NCBI GenBank assembly: GCA_963678675.1
Contig: OY783195.1
Span: 26,895,385-26,959,384, forward strand
From: Xiphydria camelus
Lineage: Eukaryota > Arthropoda > Insecta > Hymenoptera > Xiphydriidae
Direction of reading: 5' to 3'
DNA: 64,000 nt
Shown: positions 11,697-25,952 of the stretch, piece after piece
How positions within the stretch are numbered: position 1 is the stretch's first letter
Layout: each line of letters begins with the position of its first letter
The notes under the pieces: model-generated
What the model was told of the DNA's origin: nothing
The model's input: only the letters and a program-made list of their open reading frames with translations
The model's database searches: none
Translations under genes and position numbers: made by a program

Positions 11697-12072
11697 TCTA
11701 TACATATAAACATGTTCTCACTGACTGACTGACTGATTCATCAACGCCGAGCCGAAACCACTGAAGTTAATTACATAAAATTTGGACGGGAGATTTCTTT
11801 TGTGACGCAAGTACCCTCTAAGAAAGGATTTTTCGAAATTTTCTCCCTGAGGTGGTAAAATAGGGGATGCAAATTTATATGAAAATCCGTCATTGTTGAA
11901 GTTAGATCCATGAAAATTGGTATTTGACCTTTTGGTTGAAAATTAAGAAAGACGTGTTTCAGGATTTTTGGAAATTTATCCCTCAAGGGAGTAGAATAGG
12001 GGATGAAAATTTGTATGGGAATTTCTATTTATTTCGAGATCCACGCGGACGAAATCGCGGGCGGAAAGCTAG
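11697..12072 (+). mobile_element. Short non-autonomous Helitron
   Basis: 376 bp with every Helitron end feature: inserted between A (11696) and T (12073), 5' terminus TCTATACATATAAA, 3' terminus CTAG, and a small hairpin CGCGGACGAAATCGCG ending 13 bp before the last base. No target duplication and no TIR, as expected. The interior carries a CTGACTGACTGACTGA tract and two similar direct segments (near GGGGATGCAAATTTATATG and GGGGATGAAAATTTGTATG). No Rep/helicase coding sequence. Confidence 0.8.
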
Positions 12073-12341
12073 TCTATCATGAAAATTCAATCGAAGTTAT
12101 ATAAAAGTTCCAATTTAAATTGAATTGAATCGTATAAATCGGAGCTTCTCAATTTCATTCGATTCGCCATTTATATTCGGTAGAACTTTATTGACATATT
12201 GATTAAAAATTTGCCCACAAACAGAATTCGCGATAAATTTACCGTCCCGCCGTATCGTTTCCCCTATAGCACCCTATTTTTTTTATTCGCAGCAATTTTT
12301 TTTATTCGTTCTTTCAGCAGATTACTTTTTTCGTAACTTAA

Positions 12342-12450
12342 CCCTTCCGCCCAATCCGTCCGTCATCCCGTCCCTGTTTTTCCCCCGTCCTTATGAGCTT
12401 GTGGAGGAAATAGCAGGGGTCTATTACGTATAAAGTGCGGGCAGGAAGGG
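12342..12450. mobile_element. Very short TTAA-flanked (piggyBac-type) element
   Basis: 109 bp starting CCCTTCCGCCC and ending GGGCAGGAAGGG, flanked by TTAA at 12338-12341 and 12451-12454. Ten of the first eleven terminal bases pair. Non-coding. Confidence 0.65.
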
Positions 12451-12837
12451 TTAATAATCGCTCCGTGTCGATGTATCTTTCGCGTTAACATCCCAGAGTT
12501 CCGCCCCGAGAAACGATTACGGACTGGTACCCCGCGACCGGTACCCTCGAACTTCGACTTCCCCCGTTCACCTTGGCGCGCGAATCGATCTCACTCGTTC
12601 GGAAACCGGCGAAAAGCAATTTCCCCAAATTTGAACCAATTCCGCGGGCACATGCCCGTAGTCTGGAGCCAAATCGCTGCGTACGAGCGGCGGTCGAAGG
12701 GGGTGAGTTTGGGGGGTCCTGCCCGTAATACAGTAATGAGGGCTTACTGCCATGGAAACCAAAGCCGCTTACGGCCACCAAACCGCTCGCGCGTTCGCTC
12801 GCTCGATCTGCGACATCGTCCCTCCACCGATACTCCC

Positions 12838-12865
12838 GTTTCTCTCTCTCTCTCTCTCTCTCTCC
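12838..12865. repeat. (TC)n microsatellite
   Basis: Run of TC dinucleotides in intron 2 of the Runt gene, within a generally pyrimidine-rich tract. Confidence 0.9.
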
Positions 12866-13035
12866 CTCTATCTCTTTCTCGTTCCCATGAGCTCTCTGTT
12901 CGCCATTTTTCCAGCGAGAAATAGCGGAATCATCGACCGCTCCATGGACCACCCGACGAACGGTTTCGAAGGACCGGCGAAGGGAATTTTATTGAAAAAT
13001 AAATGCCGAGAAAAAGATTCCAGCCCCCCGATATA

Positions 13036-13980
13036 CAGTAGGACCTCGATTATCCGAACCCCTATTATTCGAATCCTCCGTTATCCGATCCACAACTTGC
13101 TTCATCTGAACGTTCTTTCATCCGAACCACGACTTGCTTCATCCAGATTTTTTATTATTTAAACATCGGTTCGATATTTTAGAAGGCATACATTATCACG
13201 CGTTACAACGTTGCAAATCAAGCTGCAGTGAGAGGAAAGGGTTTAGTTGAATACGAACCTAATAAAAAAATGTATTTGAGATAAATAGGGATTTATTCAC
13301 ATTGAACAGAAGTCTATGTCAATTTGATACATGTTTTGCATGTCTTTTTAATCAGGTACGAGTTTAGTACAACATCAATCTAATTCAAATAGACTTTTGT
13401 TCAATGTGAGTAAATTCCTATTCATCCCAAATAAATCTTTCTATTATAGGTTCGTATTTAACTGGACCATTTTCCAAGGTGCAGCATTCGAACGTATCCA
13501 AGCCCACGTAGCCTTTCAGAACTTTTAATTCGTTCGTAAATTTGTTCTCATTGTGTCTTTATTAGATCTTCGCGACGGGCGATTATAAACGCATATCGAT
13601 AATTCTTTTACTACCTTTGGTCATGCGCCGACAAAAGATTATAAATTTCATGATAAAGAATCCTTAAACTAAGTATTCAATTTCTATAATGTTTTATAAC
13701 TGTTTATAATCAAAAATATACATGGATTGAATAATATTCTGCCGTGTTAAGTTAAAAAGACGTATCTAACATTTGTACAGTTTTGAGATACCAGGGTTTT
13801 TCTAATTATTTTCGTGCCACACTGAAAATAACATTCAAAATAAATGATAAAACGTCAGCGTCAATAATTGCTTTATCGTGGAACATCGTTTCACTCATCA
13901 CGACTGTTCTATTATCCGAACTTTCCCCTAATCCGAACTAGGCCTGGTCCCAGTCGATTCGGATAATCGAGTTCCTACTG
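13036..13980. mobile_element. Tigger/pogo-like DNA transposon remnant
   Basis: 945 bp, left end CAGTAGGACCTCGATTATCC and right end GGATAATCGAGTTCCTACTG, flanked by TA on both sides (13034-13035, 13981-13982). The CAGT...CCTCG..TATCCGA tip is characteristic of Tigger/pogo elements of the Tc1/mariner superfamily. Further CCGAAC words recur subterminally at both ends. No transposase reading frame survives. Interrupted by a palindromic element at 13241-13467. Confidence 0.8.
13241..13467. mobile_element. Palindromic element nested in the Tigger-like copy
   Basis: Inverted arms about 50 bp long: GTTTAGTTGAATACGAACCT at left against the reverse complement of AGGTTCGTATTTAACTGGAC at right, with matching TTCACATTGAACA / TGTTCAATGTGAG further in. 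Non-coding, 227 bp. Confidence 0.7.
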
Positions 13981-15496
<1,516 letters not shown>

Positions 15497-15615
15497 TCAT
15501 GTTGCAGTCGATTTGTTTAGGTTACAAATTGACGTATTCATCAGCGGATCGACATCAACTGCTGAGCAGTTTTAAACTTTTCCCGACGCAATCCTCCCAT
15601 TTTTTTACGTTTAAA

Positions 15616-15990
15616 TCAATTCTTTGTGTTAATTTAACACATCTTGTGTTAAAATTAACGCAAGAAATGTTAAATTAACATGAAGAATTGGTTGATTTTG
15701 ACATACAAAAATATAGGAAACGATCCATTCATTTTTGTATGTTAAAATCAATAGATTCTTTGTGTTAATCCAACACTTTTGCTAAAATTAATACAAGGAA
15801 TATTAAATTAACGCAAAAAATAGGTTAATTTTAACATGTAAACATTTAGGAAATATCCATCAATTTTTATATGTTAAAATCAATAGATTCTTTGTGTTAA
15901 CTCAACACTTCTCGTGTTAAAATTAGCACAAGAGGAATATTAAATTAAGACAAAGAGAATCGGTTGATTTTAACACACAAAAATAAGTGC
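15616..15990. repeat. Three-unit tandem repeat, period ~133 bp, in Runt-gene intron 1
   Basis: Units begin at TCAAT(AGA)TTCTTTGTGTTAA near 15616, 15748 and 15880. Each carries internal inverted words TTAACACA / TGTTAAAATTAA and ends in ATGTTAAAA. AT-rich and diverged by perhaps 15-20 percent by eye. Non-coding. Confidence 0.8.
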
Positions 15991-16411
15991 ACCGTTTCTA
16001 ACATAAAATTTCCTATTGTACAGCATAAATCGCGAAGAGATTATCTAACGTTAAAGGCATTTTCGATGATTTCTCCTACTAAAATATGTGCAGGTAATAT
16101 TGTCAATACGACTTGGCCCCTCTTTATCATGATTAGCGGTAATAATGAGGGACAAATCCTAGTTAAGCCATATTACCTGCACTTACCTTACGTCCTTTAT
16201 TACGTAACAATCCGGACCTATCATTATTGCTTCTCCCTGTAAACCTACACTGAGAGAAATATTTGCTGATGCCAAAAAAATTTTTTCTTCGATTAAAAAC
16301 ACTAAATAATTCCAGGATCAAGAAATGGTTCTCTCCGTGCAAATAAATATTTGTTAGACTCGAGTAATTATTTTTTTCGCGCAAGAAGAATTTCTTGTCC
16401 CAACTAAAGTA

Positions 16412-16634
16412 CACGGAGAAAAAGGTATATTAATCACTACATAATAAATTTAACAGCTTGTGGAAAGTATTGCGTTCATTGCTAACTGTATGGCCACAGT
16501 TGACATACATCTAATGAACTTCACTAAATCCATGTCAATTGTTGTCACACAATAAAGCAATGGACGCAATACTTTTCCTAAAATGTCAAATCTATTATCT
16601 AGTATAACAGTGATTAATATATTTTCTCTCCGTG
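16412..16634. mobile_element. TIR element nested in family B copy 2 (first of two)
   Basis: 223 bp with ends CACGGAGAAAAAGGTATATT and AATATATTTTCTCTCCGTG; inner ATTAATCACT / AGTGATTAAT also pair. Non-coding. Confidence 0.75.
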
Positions 16635-16888
16635 CACGGAAAAAGAATGGTATCAATAAATTTTACTATATTTACGATAAAAGAGGTACACATGAGGGTT
16701 TTCAGATGTTTTTACAGTGCTGTACAGTAATGTTTCTTCTGAAAATATTACATCGTGATTGTTTACATTACAATTTACTAGTTTCCAACGAAAAATTATT
16801 TTTCGGCCCAGTAAAAACATCCGAAAATCCTTATGTACTTATACCTCTTCTATTGCAAATACAGTAAAATTTATCGGTCTTTCCGTCT
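16635..16888. mobile_element. TIR element nested in family B copy 2 (second), ~254 bp
   Basis: Begins CACGGAAAAAGAATGGTATC and ends ATCGGTCTTTCCGTCTG; internal AATAAATTTTACT and AGTAAAATTTATC pair, as do AGAGGTACACATGAGG and its mate near 16840. A relative lies at 37026-37281. Confidence 0.7.
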
Positions 16889-17187
16889 GTATTATTCAAT
16901 CAAGAATATAATATATTCTTCAACCAAGAAACGGCATTCTTAAAAATTTCTATTATAAGATCATATGTTTTTGGTTCAAGAAATATTTGCTCGATACCAG
17001 CAATTATTTCTCTCGCTGTACCCTCGCTCCATTCCCGACGCCACGCGCTTTCCACGCCGTCGTCGAAAACACCATAAGACACCGTCCACGTATCGCGCGT
17101 ACCGCTCGGTGTACCAAGAGTGGCAATACCCGCCGATAAGATCCGATCGACCAAAAGAGGGAGATATACCGCCTGTGGAATTCTCAC

Positions 17188-17335
17188 CGGTTCGCACGAG
17201 CTCGCCGGGATGCTCGGCCAGCAATCCGTCCAGGGTCCTCTCGGCGAGGAGGTCCGCGGTGAGCGCGTAATCCGGCAGATGATGATTATTCCCGCCCGCC
17301 GAGCTCTGCGGAGGCACGTCGCTCGCCAGATGCAT
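17188..17335 (-). CDS. Runt-domain transcription factor, coding exon 1 (start)
   Basis: First coding exon of a RUNX-family DNA-binding transcription factor (nuclear; the Runt domain pairs with CBF-beta, called Brother/Big brother in flies, and binds TGYGGT sites). It encodes residues 1-49 plus the first base of codon 50, beginning MHLASDV and ending in the family signature DLLAERTLDGLLAEHPGELV-RTG. The donor reads CG|GTGAGA, with its gt at 17187-17186. I chose the ATG at 17335 because it has A at -3 and because other insect Runt proteins begin MHL. An in-frame ATG at 17506 (57 codons earlier, C at -3, preceded by an in-frame TGA) would give a basic, low-complexity extension; it is possible but less likely. 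Exon end after HPGELVRT-G is a conserved RUNX boundary. Which insect paralogue this is remains open; see exon 4. Confidence 0.93.
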
Positions 17336-18566
17336 CCTTCTCCGGGTGGACGAGGCCCTCGTCCGCCGCGGGGCACCCCTGGCGCCGGCGATCTGGTGCG
17401 GCGGTGCCTGGTTCGCCTGGATCACGCGGGTCGACCTGGTGTTCGGGTAGTCTAGACCGGGAGGACGATCCTCGGGGCGTGCTGCATCTCGCGAAGGGTT
17501 CGTCATGAGAACGGAGTCAACGGTGCGCGTCGCATGTCAGAGGTCCCGGGTCATTTTTCCGCCGCCGGAACAACCCCTGTCTTCCGTCTTGGATTTTTAT
17601 TTTTACTTCCGCGGGGGAATCGGGCCAATTCGGAGGAGCTTATTCCTTCGGTGAAAGGGGCATCGGGGCGAGTAGTAACTTTCGCGTCGACGCCAGACGT
17701 CGTGGGGATCGGCGTCGATCTTTCCAGGGGACGATTTTAACGGTGGAAAACGACCATCGGACGAACTTGGAATAACGAGCAACGTCCGAAACCACCCCGC
17801 ACCCTCTCCTCGAACGAAGGAAAAGACAAATCGGCACGCGAAAACCCCGCACGGCTTCCCGATCCACCTGTGATCGGTCCCGCGGCGATATATCAATCGC
17901 TCACCCTCCCTCCCGCTCCAGCGAGAGAATTGGATTTGTTTTCTACGGTCGCGCGCGGTACAAGCGAAACGCGCGCGCCGGGGAGAGGTATCCTCCTCTC
18001 TCTCTCGCTCCTCCTTTGATCCTTATTTCATTATCCGGGAGCCGCGCGCGCGCGCGTATCCGTTTGCAAATTCTTCGACTCGACTGTTAAGTCGCGGAGA
18101 AAATTCCTTTTATTGGAAATCGCTCTCCGGATTTATCTCTCCCTCTTCTTCCACCGTCTACAGTTCTTCCCTCCTCGTCACACCCCCGTCCCCTCGTCGA
18201 TCATCCCTTCGAGCATTCTCCGATTCCGTAGGTACCTCTCGCAACGACGACGCGCCGCGCGCGACGATCCCCGACACTCGCAGCACACCGCCGGCCGATT
18301 CGAAAACGCTTCGATCCCCGAGAAGGTTTATCGCCGCCGCCGCGTCACCCCCGGAGGACGACGGAACGCGAGAGGCGCGATCGGAACACTCCACGATCGT
18401 TCGTCGCACTGATTTTCACCCGATGCGATTTCAAACAAAATCGTCCACAGTCTCTTCCGTTTTTCCTCGAAGGCGCTCCATCGACGTCGCTCTTCCACCC
18501 CCGACAAACCGTCGCACTCGCCGCACTCGCGTTCTTCCGCGCGAAATCGCCGAATCCGATCCCGTC

Positions 18567-18598
<32 letters not shown>

Positions 18599-19900
18599 GT
18601 GAGCGCCGCGCGGATCAGCGGGGCGAGGACCGTGAAATCACCGTCTTCCTCGCGCTCCGGTCGCACGCGCCAAAGTAAAGTACGCGGTACGCGGGAGTTT
18701 GGGTTGTGCGGCCTCGGTCTCGGTCTCGTTTCGGTTCGGCGGTGGAAGGTGGCGGCTTCTGCGGTGGAGCCGCGCGGTGTGGTTGCGGTGTATTTTTGAG
18801 GCCGCCGCCCCCAGACCCCAGACCCCAGCCCCCAGCCCCCGCCGCGACGCGGCGTTCGCGGTGGTGGGGGCAGTTTTTCACGCGGAGGGGAAAAATCCCT
18901 TTGACGGTCTCCCGCGTTCCCGTTCGCGCCGCCGTTCCCGGCGGGGCGCGCGGGCGGTGGTGTCCCACCACCCCCTCCCTCGCTCCTTTCTTGATTATTT
19001 TCTTCTCTCGCGGCCGTCCTTCCGGCTGAGTCTTCGCTGGCCACGTGTCGGCGGCGAGGGGAGCGAGGGGATGAGATCTCTCCGCCGAAGAGGGAAGAAT
19101 AATTATAATCGATGCGCTCTTCTTCCGGAGGAAGATCTGCTCGGGCAGAGTTGGCGCTCGGCAATTGCTCCGAGCTTCTCTTTCGTCTCTGCGAGAGAGG
19201 AGAGGGCTCTAGAGTGCCTCTCTTCTCGTTTCACGACGAGGAGCGGAAAATTCAGCCGGGGGGAACTTCAGCGTCAACGTGAAGAGTGATTTCGAAATCG
19301 ATGACTCGGTTCCAGGTTTCCTCTCTCTCTTCCCCTTTCGCCACACCCCTCTCTCTCTCTCTCTCTCTCTGTTTCTCTTTTTCGCGTTTTAATTACCAAT
19401 CCTCTTCTCTCTCCCCGGGTGAAAACGCGCGCGCATACGCGTCGAGTCGCGCGGCGCACGCCAGAATCATTTATTTAAATTCCCGTCGATTCGTTCGGTC
19501 ATTATCGAAAACCGTACAGCCGTCCCGGCGCGGCCGAGCGAGAGCCAGCGGGGCGCGCAACGCGGCACGGCCGGCAGTCGCTCCTCGTCGTTCTCTCCAT
19601 GCCGATATCGCTTTGCCCTCGGCGGCCACCCTGAAACACTTTCGCGATTTTCTCCCGATAACTCGTCGCGCCGCGCGCGGATCTCCCGTTTTTTTTCCCT
19701 CCCGCGTTCGACGACCGTTTCGCGACCCACTCGAAACGACACTGCGCGCGGAAGAAAGGGAAACAAAGACGCCGGGGAAACCCTAGGCTACGTTTAACGC
19801 GGCGAAACCGGCGGGGGGTTGGAAGCGCACGAGGGAGGAGGGTGGAGCGATGCAAGAGCGCGGGGAGCGGCGAGCTTGCAGTAACTAGGGGTAGTTATTG
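17336..19900 (-). promoter_or_regulatory. GC-rich, CpG-rich region upstream of the Runt-gene start; likely 5'UTR and promoter
   Basis: About 2.5 kb of GC- and CpG-rich DNA directly upstream of the Runt-gene ATG, with TC-rich microsatellite patches near 18000 and 19348-19370 and a (GAC)n run at 18563-18597. A 278-codon minus-strand reading frame (19164-18328) is an artefact of composition: polyserine, Pro/Arg/Gly-rich, no domain. RUNX genes usually carry long GC-rich leaders, so this is where I would place non-coding 5' exons, but I cannot see a TSS. TGTGGTT at 18778-18784 and TGCGGTG at 18784-18790 match the Runx site TGYGGTY. Confidence 0.4.
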
Positions 19901-20102
19901 TGGACACGAATGCGAACCGGCGTAACGTGCAGTTCCCGAGAGATTTCGCTCGCTGTTGCACACACGCGGCACGCGTTCTTTTTCATGTGTCGGAGCGAGG
20001 AACGACGATTTTTATTATCGCGATCGGTCCTTCCTGAAGAGGTACGTGCGATCTTGCGCGATATGTGGAGAAAAGTTTGCGGTAATCGCTCTCATAATTC
20101 GT

Positions 20103-20520
20103 GTGGTAGGATTGAATTATTGTGGCGTATGACGTTCAGAATCATAAATATATGTCGATATTTACCATAAGTATAGCAAGTGTGACAGTACTTGTACGCT
20201 GAGAGAAATTTATAGATCGCGCAGCAATAAGTATAGCTGTGATAGCTATACTTTAAGGTTAAATGAAGTTAACTAGATAGTATAGGTAATATAGCAATAT
20301 CAAATAGTAACAAGAGTAAATAGTAAATAGTAACGTACTGCTGAAAAAATGATAGGTATAGCTGATATAGAAACACGTATTGTTAAGGTAACTAGAATTT
20401 ATTCTTAAATTAATAAACCACTAGCGTTGTCGTGAAATCTATAAAATTTCCCTCAGTGTAATAAATATAGACTAATTTGTGGTACCGAACGTCATGTACC
20501 GCAATAATTCAATCTTATCA
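20103..20520. mobile_element. Long inverted-repeat element
   Basis: Arms of about 35-40 bp: AGGATTGAATTATTGTGGCG at 20108 against the reverse complement of GTACCGCAATAATTCAATCT ending near 20516. AT-rich interior, no coding capacity. Confidence 0.65.
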
Positions 20521-20551
20521 TATGGATTGTGAGACTCGATCTTCCAATCTA

Positions 20552-20770
20552 CCATATGAGGCTAAATTCACTCTCCAGGAAAGCAACTTCAATCACTATT
20601 ATCTCATTACCTATGAGCTTTTGACTCATATCTGTATAATACTTTTTTGAGGATTACATTTTTCTCTACAACACACAAAGTCTTATATCAGTATAAGCTA
20701 AAAGTTCAAAAATAATGAGATAATAGCGATTGAAGTTTCTTTTCTGACGAGTAAATTTAGCTCCATGTGG
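20552..20770. mobile_element. Palindromic MITE family H, copy 1
   Basis: 219 bp, TA-flanked, ends CCATATGAGGCTAAATTCAC and ATTTAGCTCCATGTGG. The whole element folds: TCAATCACTATTATCTCATT pairs with AATGAGATAATAGCGATTGA. Six further copies in the window. Confidence 0.8.
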
Positions 20771-23444
<2,674 letters not shown>

Positions 23445-23730
23445 TACTGAGAAAAATAATTAGGGTGAATTTTGACAAAACGCGTCTAATCAAACGTGTT
23501 CAGTTATTTTAACCGAAATACTGGTCAGTTGAACGAAATATTTAGTTATTCTAACGAAAGCTTCAATTATTACAATAATTAAATGTCTAGTTATTCCAAT
23601 CAAACGTTCAATTATTCCAACTAAAAATTGTTCAGTTTAACCAAACAAATGGGGACTCCATATTTCGCCAAACGGTTTGGTCATCATCTCTAGAATTTTT
23701 GTTAAATTGACCAAGTTATTTTTTTCAGTG
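23445..23730. mobile_element. MITE family A, copy 2 (uninterrupted)
   Basis: Ends ACTGAGAAAAATAATTAGGG and AAGTTATTTTTTTCAGTG with TA after the right tip. Contains the intact CAGTTTAACCAAACAAATGG that the TTAA-flanked element disrupts in copy 1. About 286 bp. Confidence 0.8.
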
Positions 23731-23802
23731 TAGTTTCCAAATCTTTCTTTAGTTTTTCAACACAGTTTTATCACACATATATAGTGGAATTGAATGATCC
23801 AA

Positions 23803-23963
23803 ATATGTGCCCATAATTATGAAAGTGGTCAAAAAGTCAAAATTTTTAAAAAAATGAGTTTATCAGTTATTTCACACCACATTATTTTAAACTAAATTAA
23901 TAACAAATAAACTCATTTTTTAAATTTTGACTTAGACCACTTTCATAATTATGGGCACATATA
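23803..23963. repeat. Near-perfect 161-bp hairpin
   Basis: Arms of about 60 bp: ATATGTGCCCATAATTATGA at left and TCATAATTATGGGCACATAT at right pair exactly, continuing through AAAGTGGTC / GACCACTTT and AAAATGAGTTTA / TAAACTCATTTT. Probably a foldback or MITE core; short AT-rich loop. Confidence 0.85.
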
Positions 23964-24494
23964 TCTTAACGTCAAAAAATTCTAAAAATTCTTCGATGAA
24001 GCCGAAGGATAATTAGATCGACTTTCCACCCTCGGATATTTCTCACTACCCAGATAGACGGGTATCGATCCTCGAAGAAATAAGGACGTTACGTGAAATA
24101 CCCGAAGACTTCGAAGAATCTGCAGCACCTGCGCCCCACGCGACGTATCTGGTCCAATGGCCAGCGTCTTTCTCGTCTCCATCGATCCTCCCTCTGAGGA
24201 ATGTGCGTATCAACTAGCCCGCGGCGGCTACGTGGTTATATCGGTGTAACGGGATTGTCGAAGGAAACCAAAGGAGTAACCAGCTCTGGTCTCTCGAAGT
24301 TGGTGTCTAAATCAGATTACGCAGGCGAGACAAGAAATGTCGGGGCTTCGCTCGGGGTACGCGTTACGCCTTGGTTGTCTGTGTCTTTGAGCATCACGCT
24401 CTCGCGGTGAATATAGGGTGATTTGGGGGCAATTTCATCGGGTATCAAGACGAGTATTTCTCGCTTTCAGTGAAGTAGTAAAATCATGTAAGTA

Positions 24495-24790
24495 CACTGA
24501 AATAAATAATTGCTCGCGTGTCAAAAAATTATGTACCTATGAATCAAGAACTTACGATCTTAAAATTGTTTAGGAATACAGATTCTTGATCGAAGAATAT
24601 ATCTATATTCTTCGTTCAAAGATGCCTTCGTTGGAATGAGACATTCTTTCTGCGCGAAAAAGAAAACAATTACTCAAAGCTATCAAAAATTTTCTCGCAC
24701 GAAGAAAACCATGACTTGATCCTGGAATTATATCATGATTTTGATTGAAGAAAAAATTATTTCTGGCATCAGCAATTATTTCTCTCAGTG
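24495..24790. mobile_element. MITE family B, copy 3 (complete)
   Basis: 296 bp between TA dinucleotides, ends CACTGAAATAAATAATTGCT and AGCAATTATTTCTCTCAGTG. Internal arms GAATCAAGAAC...GATTCTTGATC and TTGATCCTGGAATTATATCA. Best intact representative of the family. Confidence 0.85.
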
Positions 24791-24798
24791 TATGTCTG

Positions 24799-25023
24799 CA
24801 CTGTTAAAAATGGTTTGAAACGTAAACATCGAAAGAGCCTGAATTTTCAGTAGTACTGAAATATTTATATCGTGTCTGTGAATAGTAATTTTTTGATTAA
24901 AATTTAAAACAAAAGGACATTGTAGACACGACCATTATTTGGTGTGATATTTTAGATATAAATATAGTTGATAATCCATTCAGTTACTTTTATTTGAATT
25001 TTCAAACAAAATTTTTAAGAGTG
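24799..25023. mobile_element. TIR element with CACTSTTAAAAAT ends
   Basis: 225 bp, left CACTGTTAAAAATGGTTTGA and right TTTCAAACAAAATTTTTAAG-AGTG; ATATTTATATCGTGTCTGTG pairs loosely with TAGACACGACC...ATATAAATAT. Sits eight bases after the preceding family B copy. Confidence 0.6.
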
Positions 25024-25952
25024 TGTTTCAGTAGTTAGTAGCGCATCGTGTAAAAAATATTAAGCGAGGTAAAGGAAACTGGAAAAGAAGGAATAACGCG
25101 AAGGAGAATAATCGCATCGCATCTTGGTATACAGAATTTTTTATGGATACCGTCACAATTCGACTCGTACTTCCCCTTCCGTGATTATTCCGCGACGGGA
25201 AATTCCTCGCTTCCGAAGAAGGAAGAGGAGAAGATAAAGAAGAGAAATCTCGTGTAATGCTATAGCCCGTTGAATTTGCCTCGTAAAACCTACGGAAAAG
25301 CAATAGAAGGAGAAAGAGAGAGAGAGAGAGAAAGAGAAAGAGCGGAAAAGACGGTAGGGTGGTACAAGGGTGAGAGGCGCAGGGGATGTCGGAGAAAATA
25401 AGAAAGCAAATTACCTAGCAGTCACCTACCCCTTGGAGTGAGGTGTCGATATGACATGTAGGGAGCGGGACCGCCGGCGGCAACCCCTGGGGTTTATTAC
25501 AAGGGTGGAATCAAATACACCGGGTGTCAAAAAATGAAACGCCACCCTCTCTACCACCTTTAACCTCCGTCCGCCCGCTCGCCACCGCCGCCTCACCCCG
25601 CGAAAGAGGCTGGGGTGATCTCGGGGCTGTAGGCGTGAAGGATCGAGGAAAGGAAGTGGGTTGGGGTGTGCTCTCGTTTCTCGCGCGGATAAAAGTTGGA
25701 TTGTTTTCGCTCGCGGATGCTGCGAGTATCATCGGTGCTTAACGAAAGCGCGTCGATGCACGGCTTTGGGGAGGATTCGGGGTCGGTGAGAGAAATCTGA
25801 GGGGAAACCGCGGAGAGAATTGTTAGTGAAAGGTTGAAGTTGGTATCCTCTGTGACGATTAAATTGATATTAATTAAAATTTGAAAAGAAATATAACAGC
25901 TTTCATTTTGACGAAGTATATGACGAATTTAATGTACGATAGGATCACTGTA
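25024..25952. other. Intergenic, no gene identified
   Basis: A (GA)n patch lies at 25314-25342. Short proline-rich frames around 25520-25740 overlap on both strands and have no recognisable content. Confidence 0.4.

Larger units (their letters stand above)
16248..17019. mobile_element. MITE family B, copy 2, interrupted by two adjacent insertions
   Basis: Ends CACTGAGAGAAATATTTGCT and AGCAATTATTTCTCTCGCTG, flanked by TA on the right. Left part runs to about 16410 and resumes at 16889 (TATTCAATCAAGAATATAAT). Lies in Runt-gene intron 1, 170 bp from exon 1. Confidence 0.75.

Noticed and set aside
15616..15990. Regularly spaced repeats resembling a CRISPR array
   Set aside because: Units are contiguous 133-bp tandem repeats without spacers, in an insect intron.
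17336..17506. N-terminal extension of the Runt protein from ATG 17506
   Set aside because: Poor start context and Arg/Pro/Ala-rich content; the ATG at 17335 has a better context and the MHL start typical of insect Runt proteins. Not excluded by the sequence alone.
18328..19164. 278-codon minus-strand open frame upstream of the Runt gene
   Set aside because: Composed of Pro/Arg/Gly/Ser repeats including a (TCG)n polyserine; equal-sized frames exist on the opposite strand. Explained by high GC, not by a protein family.
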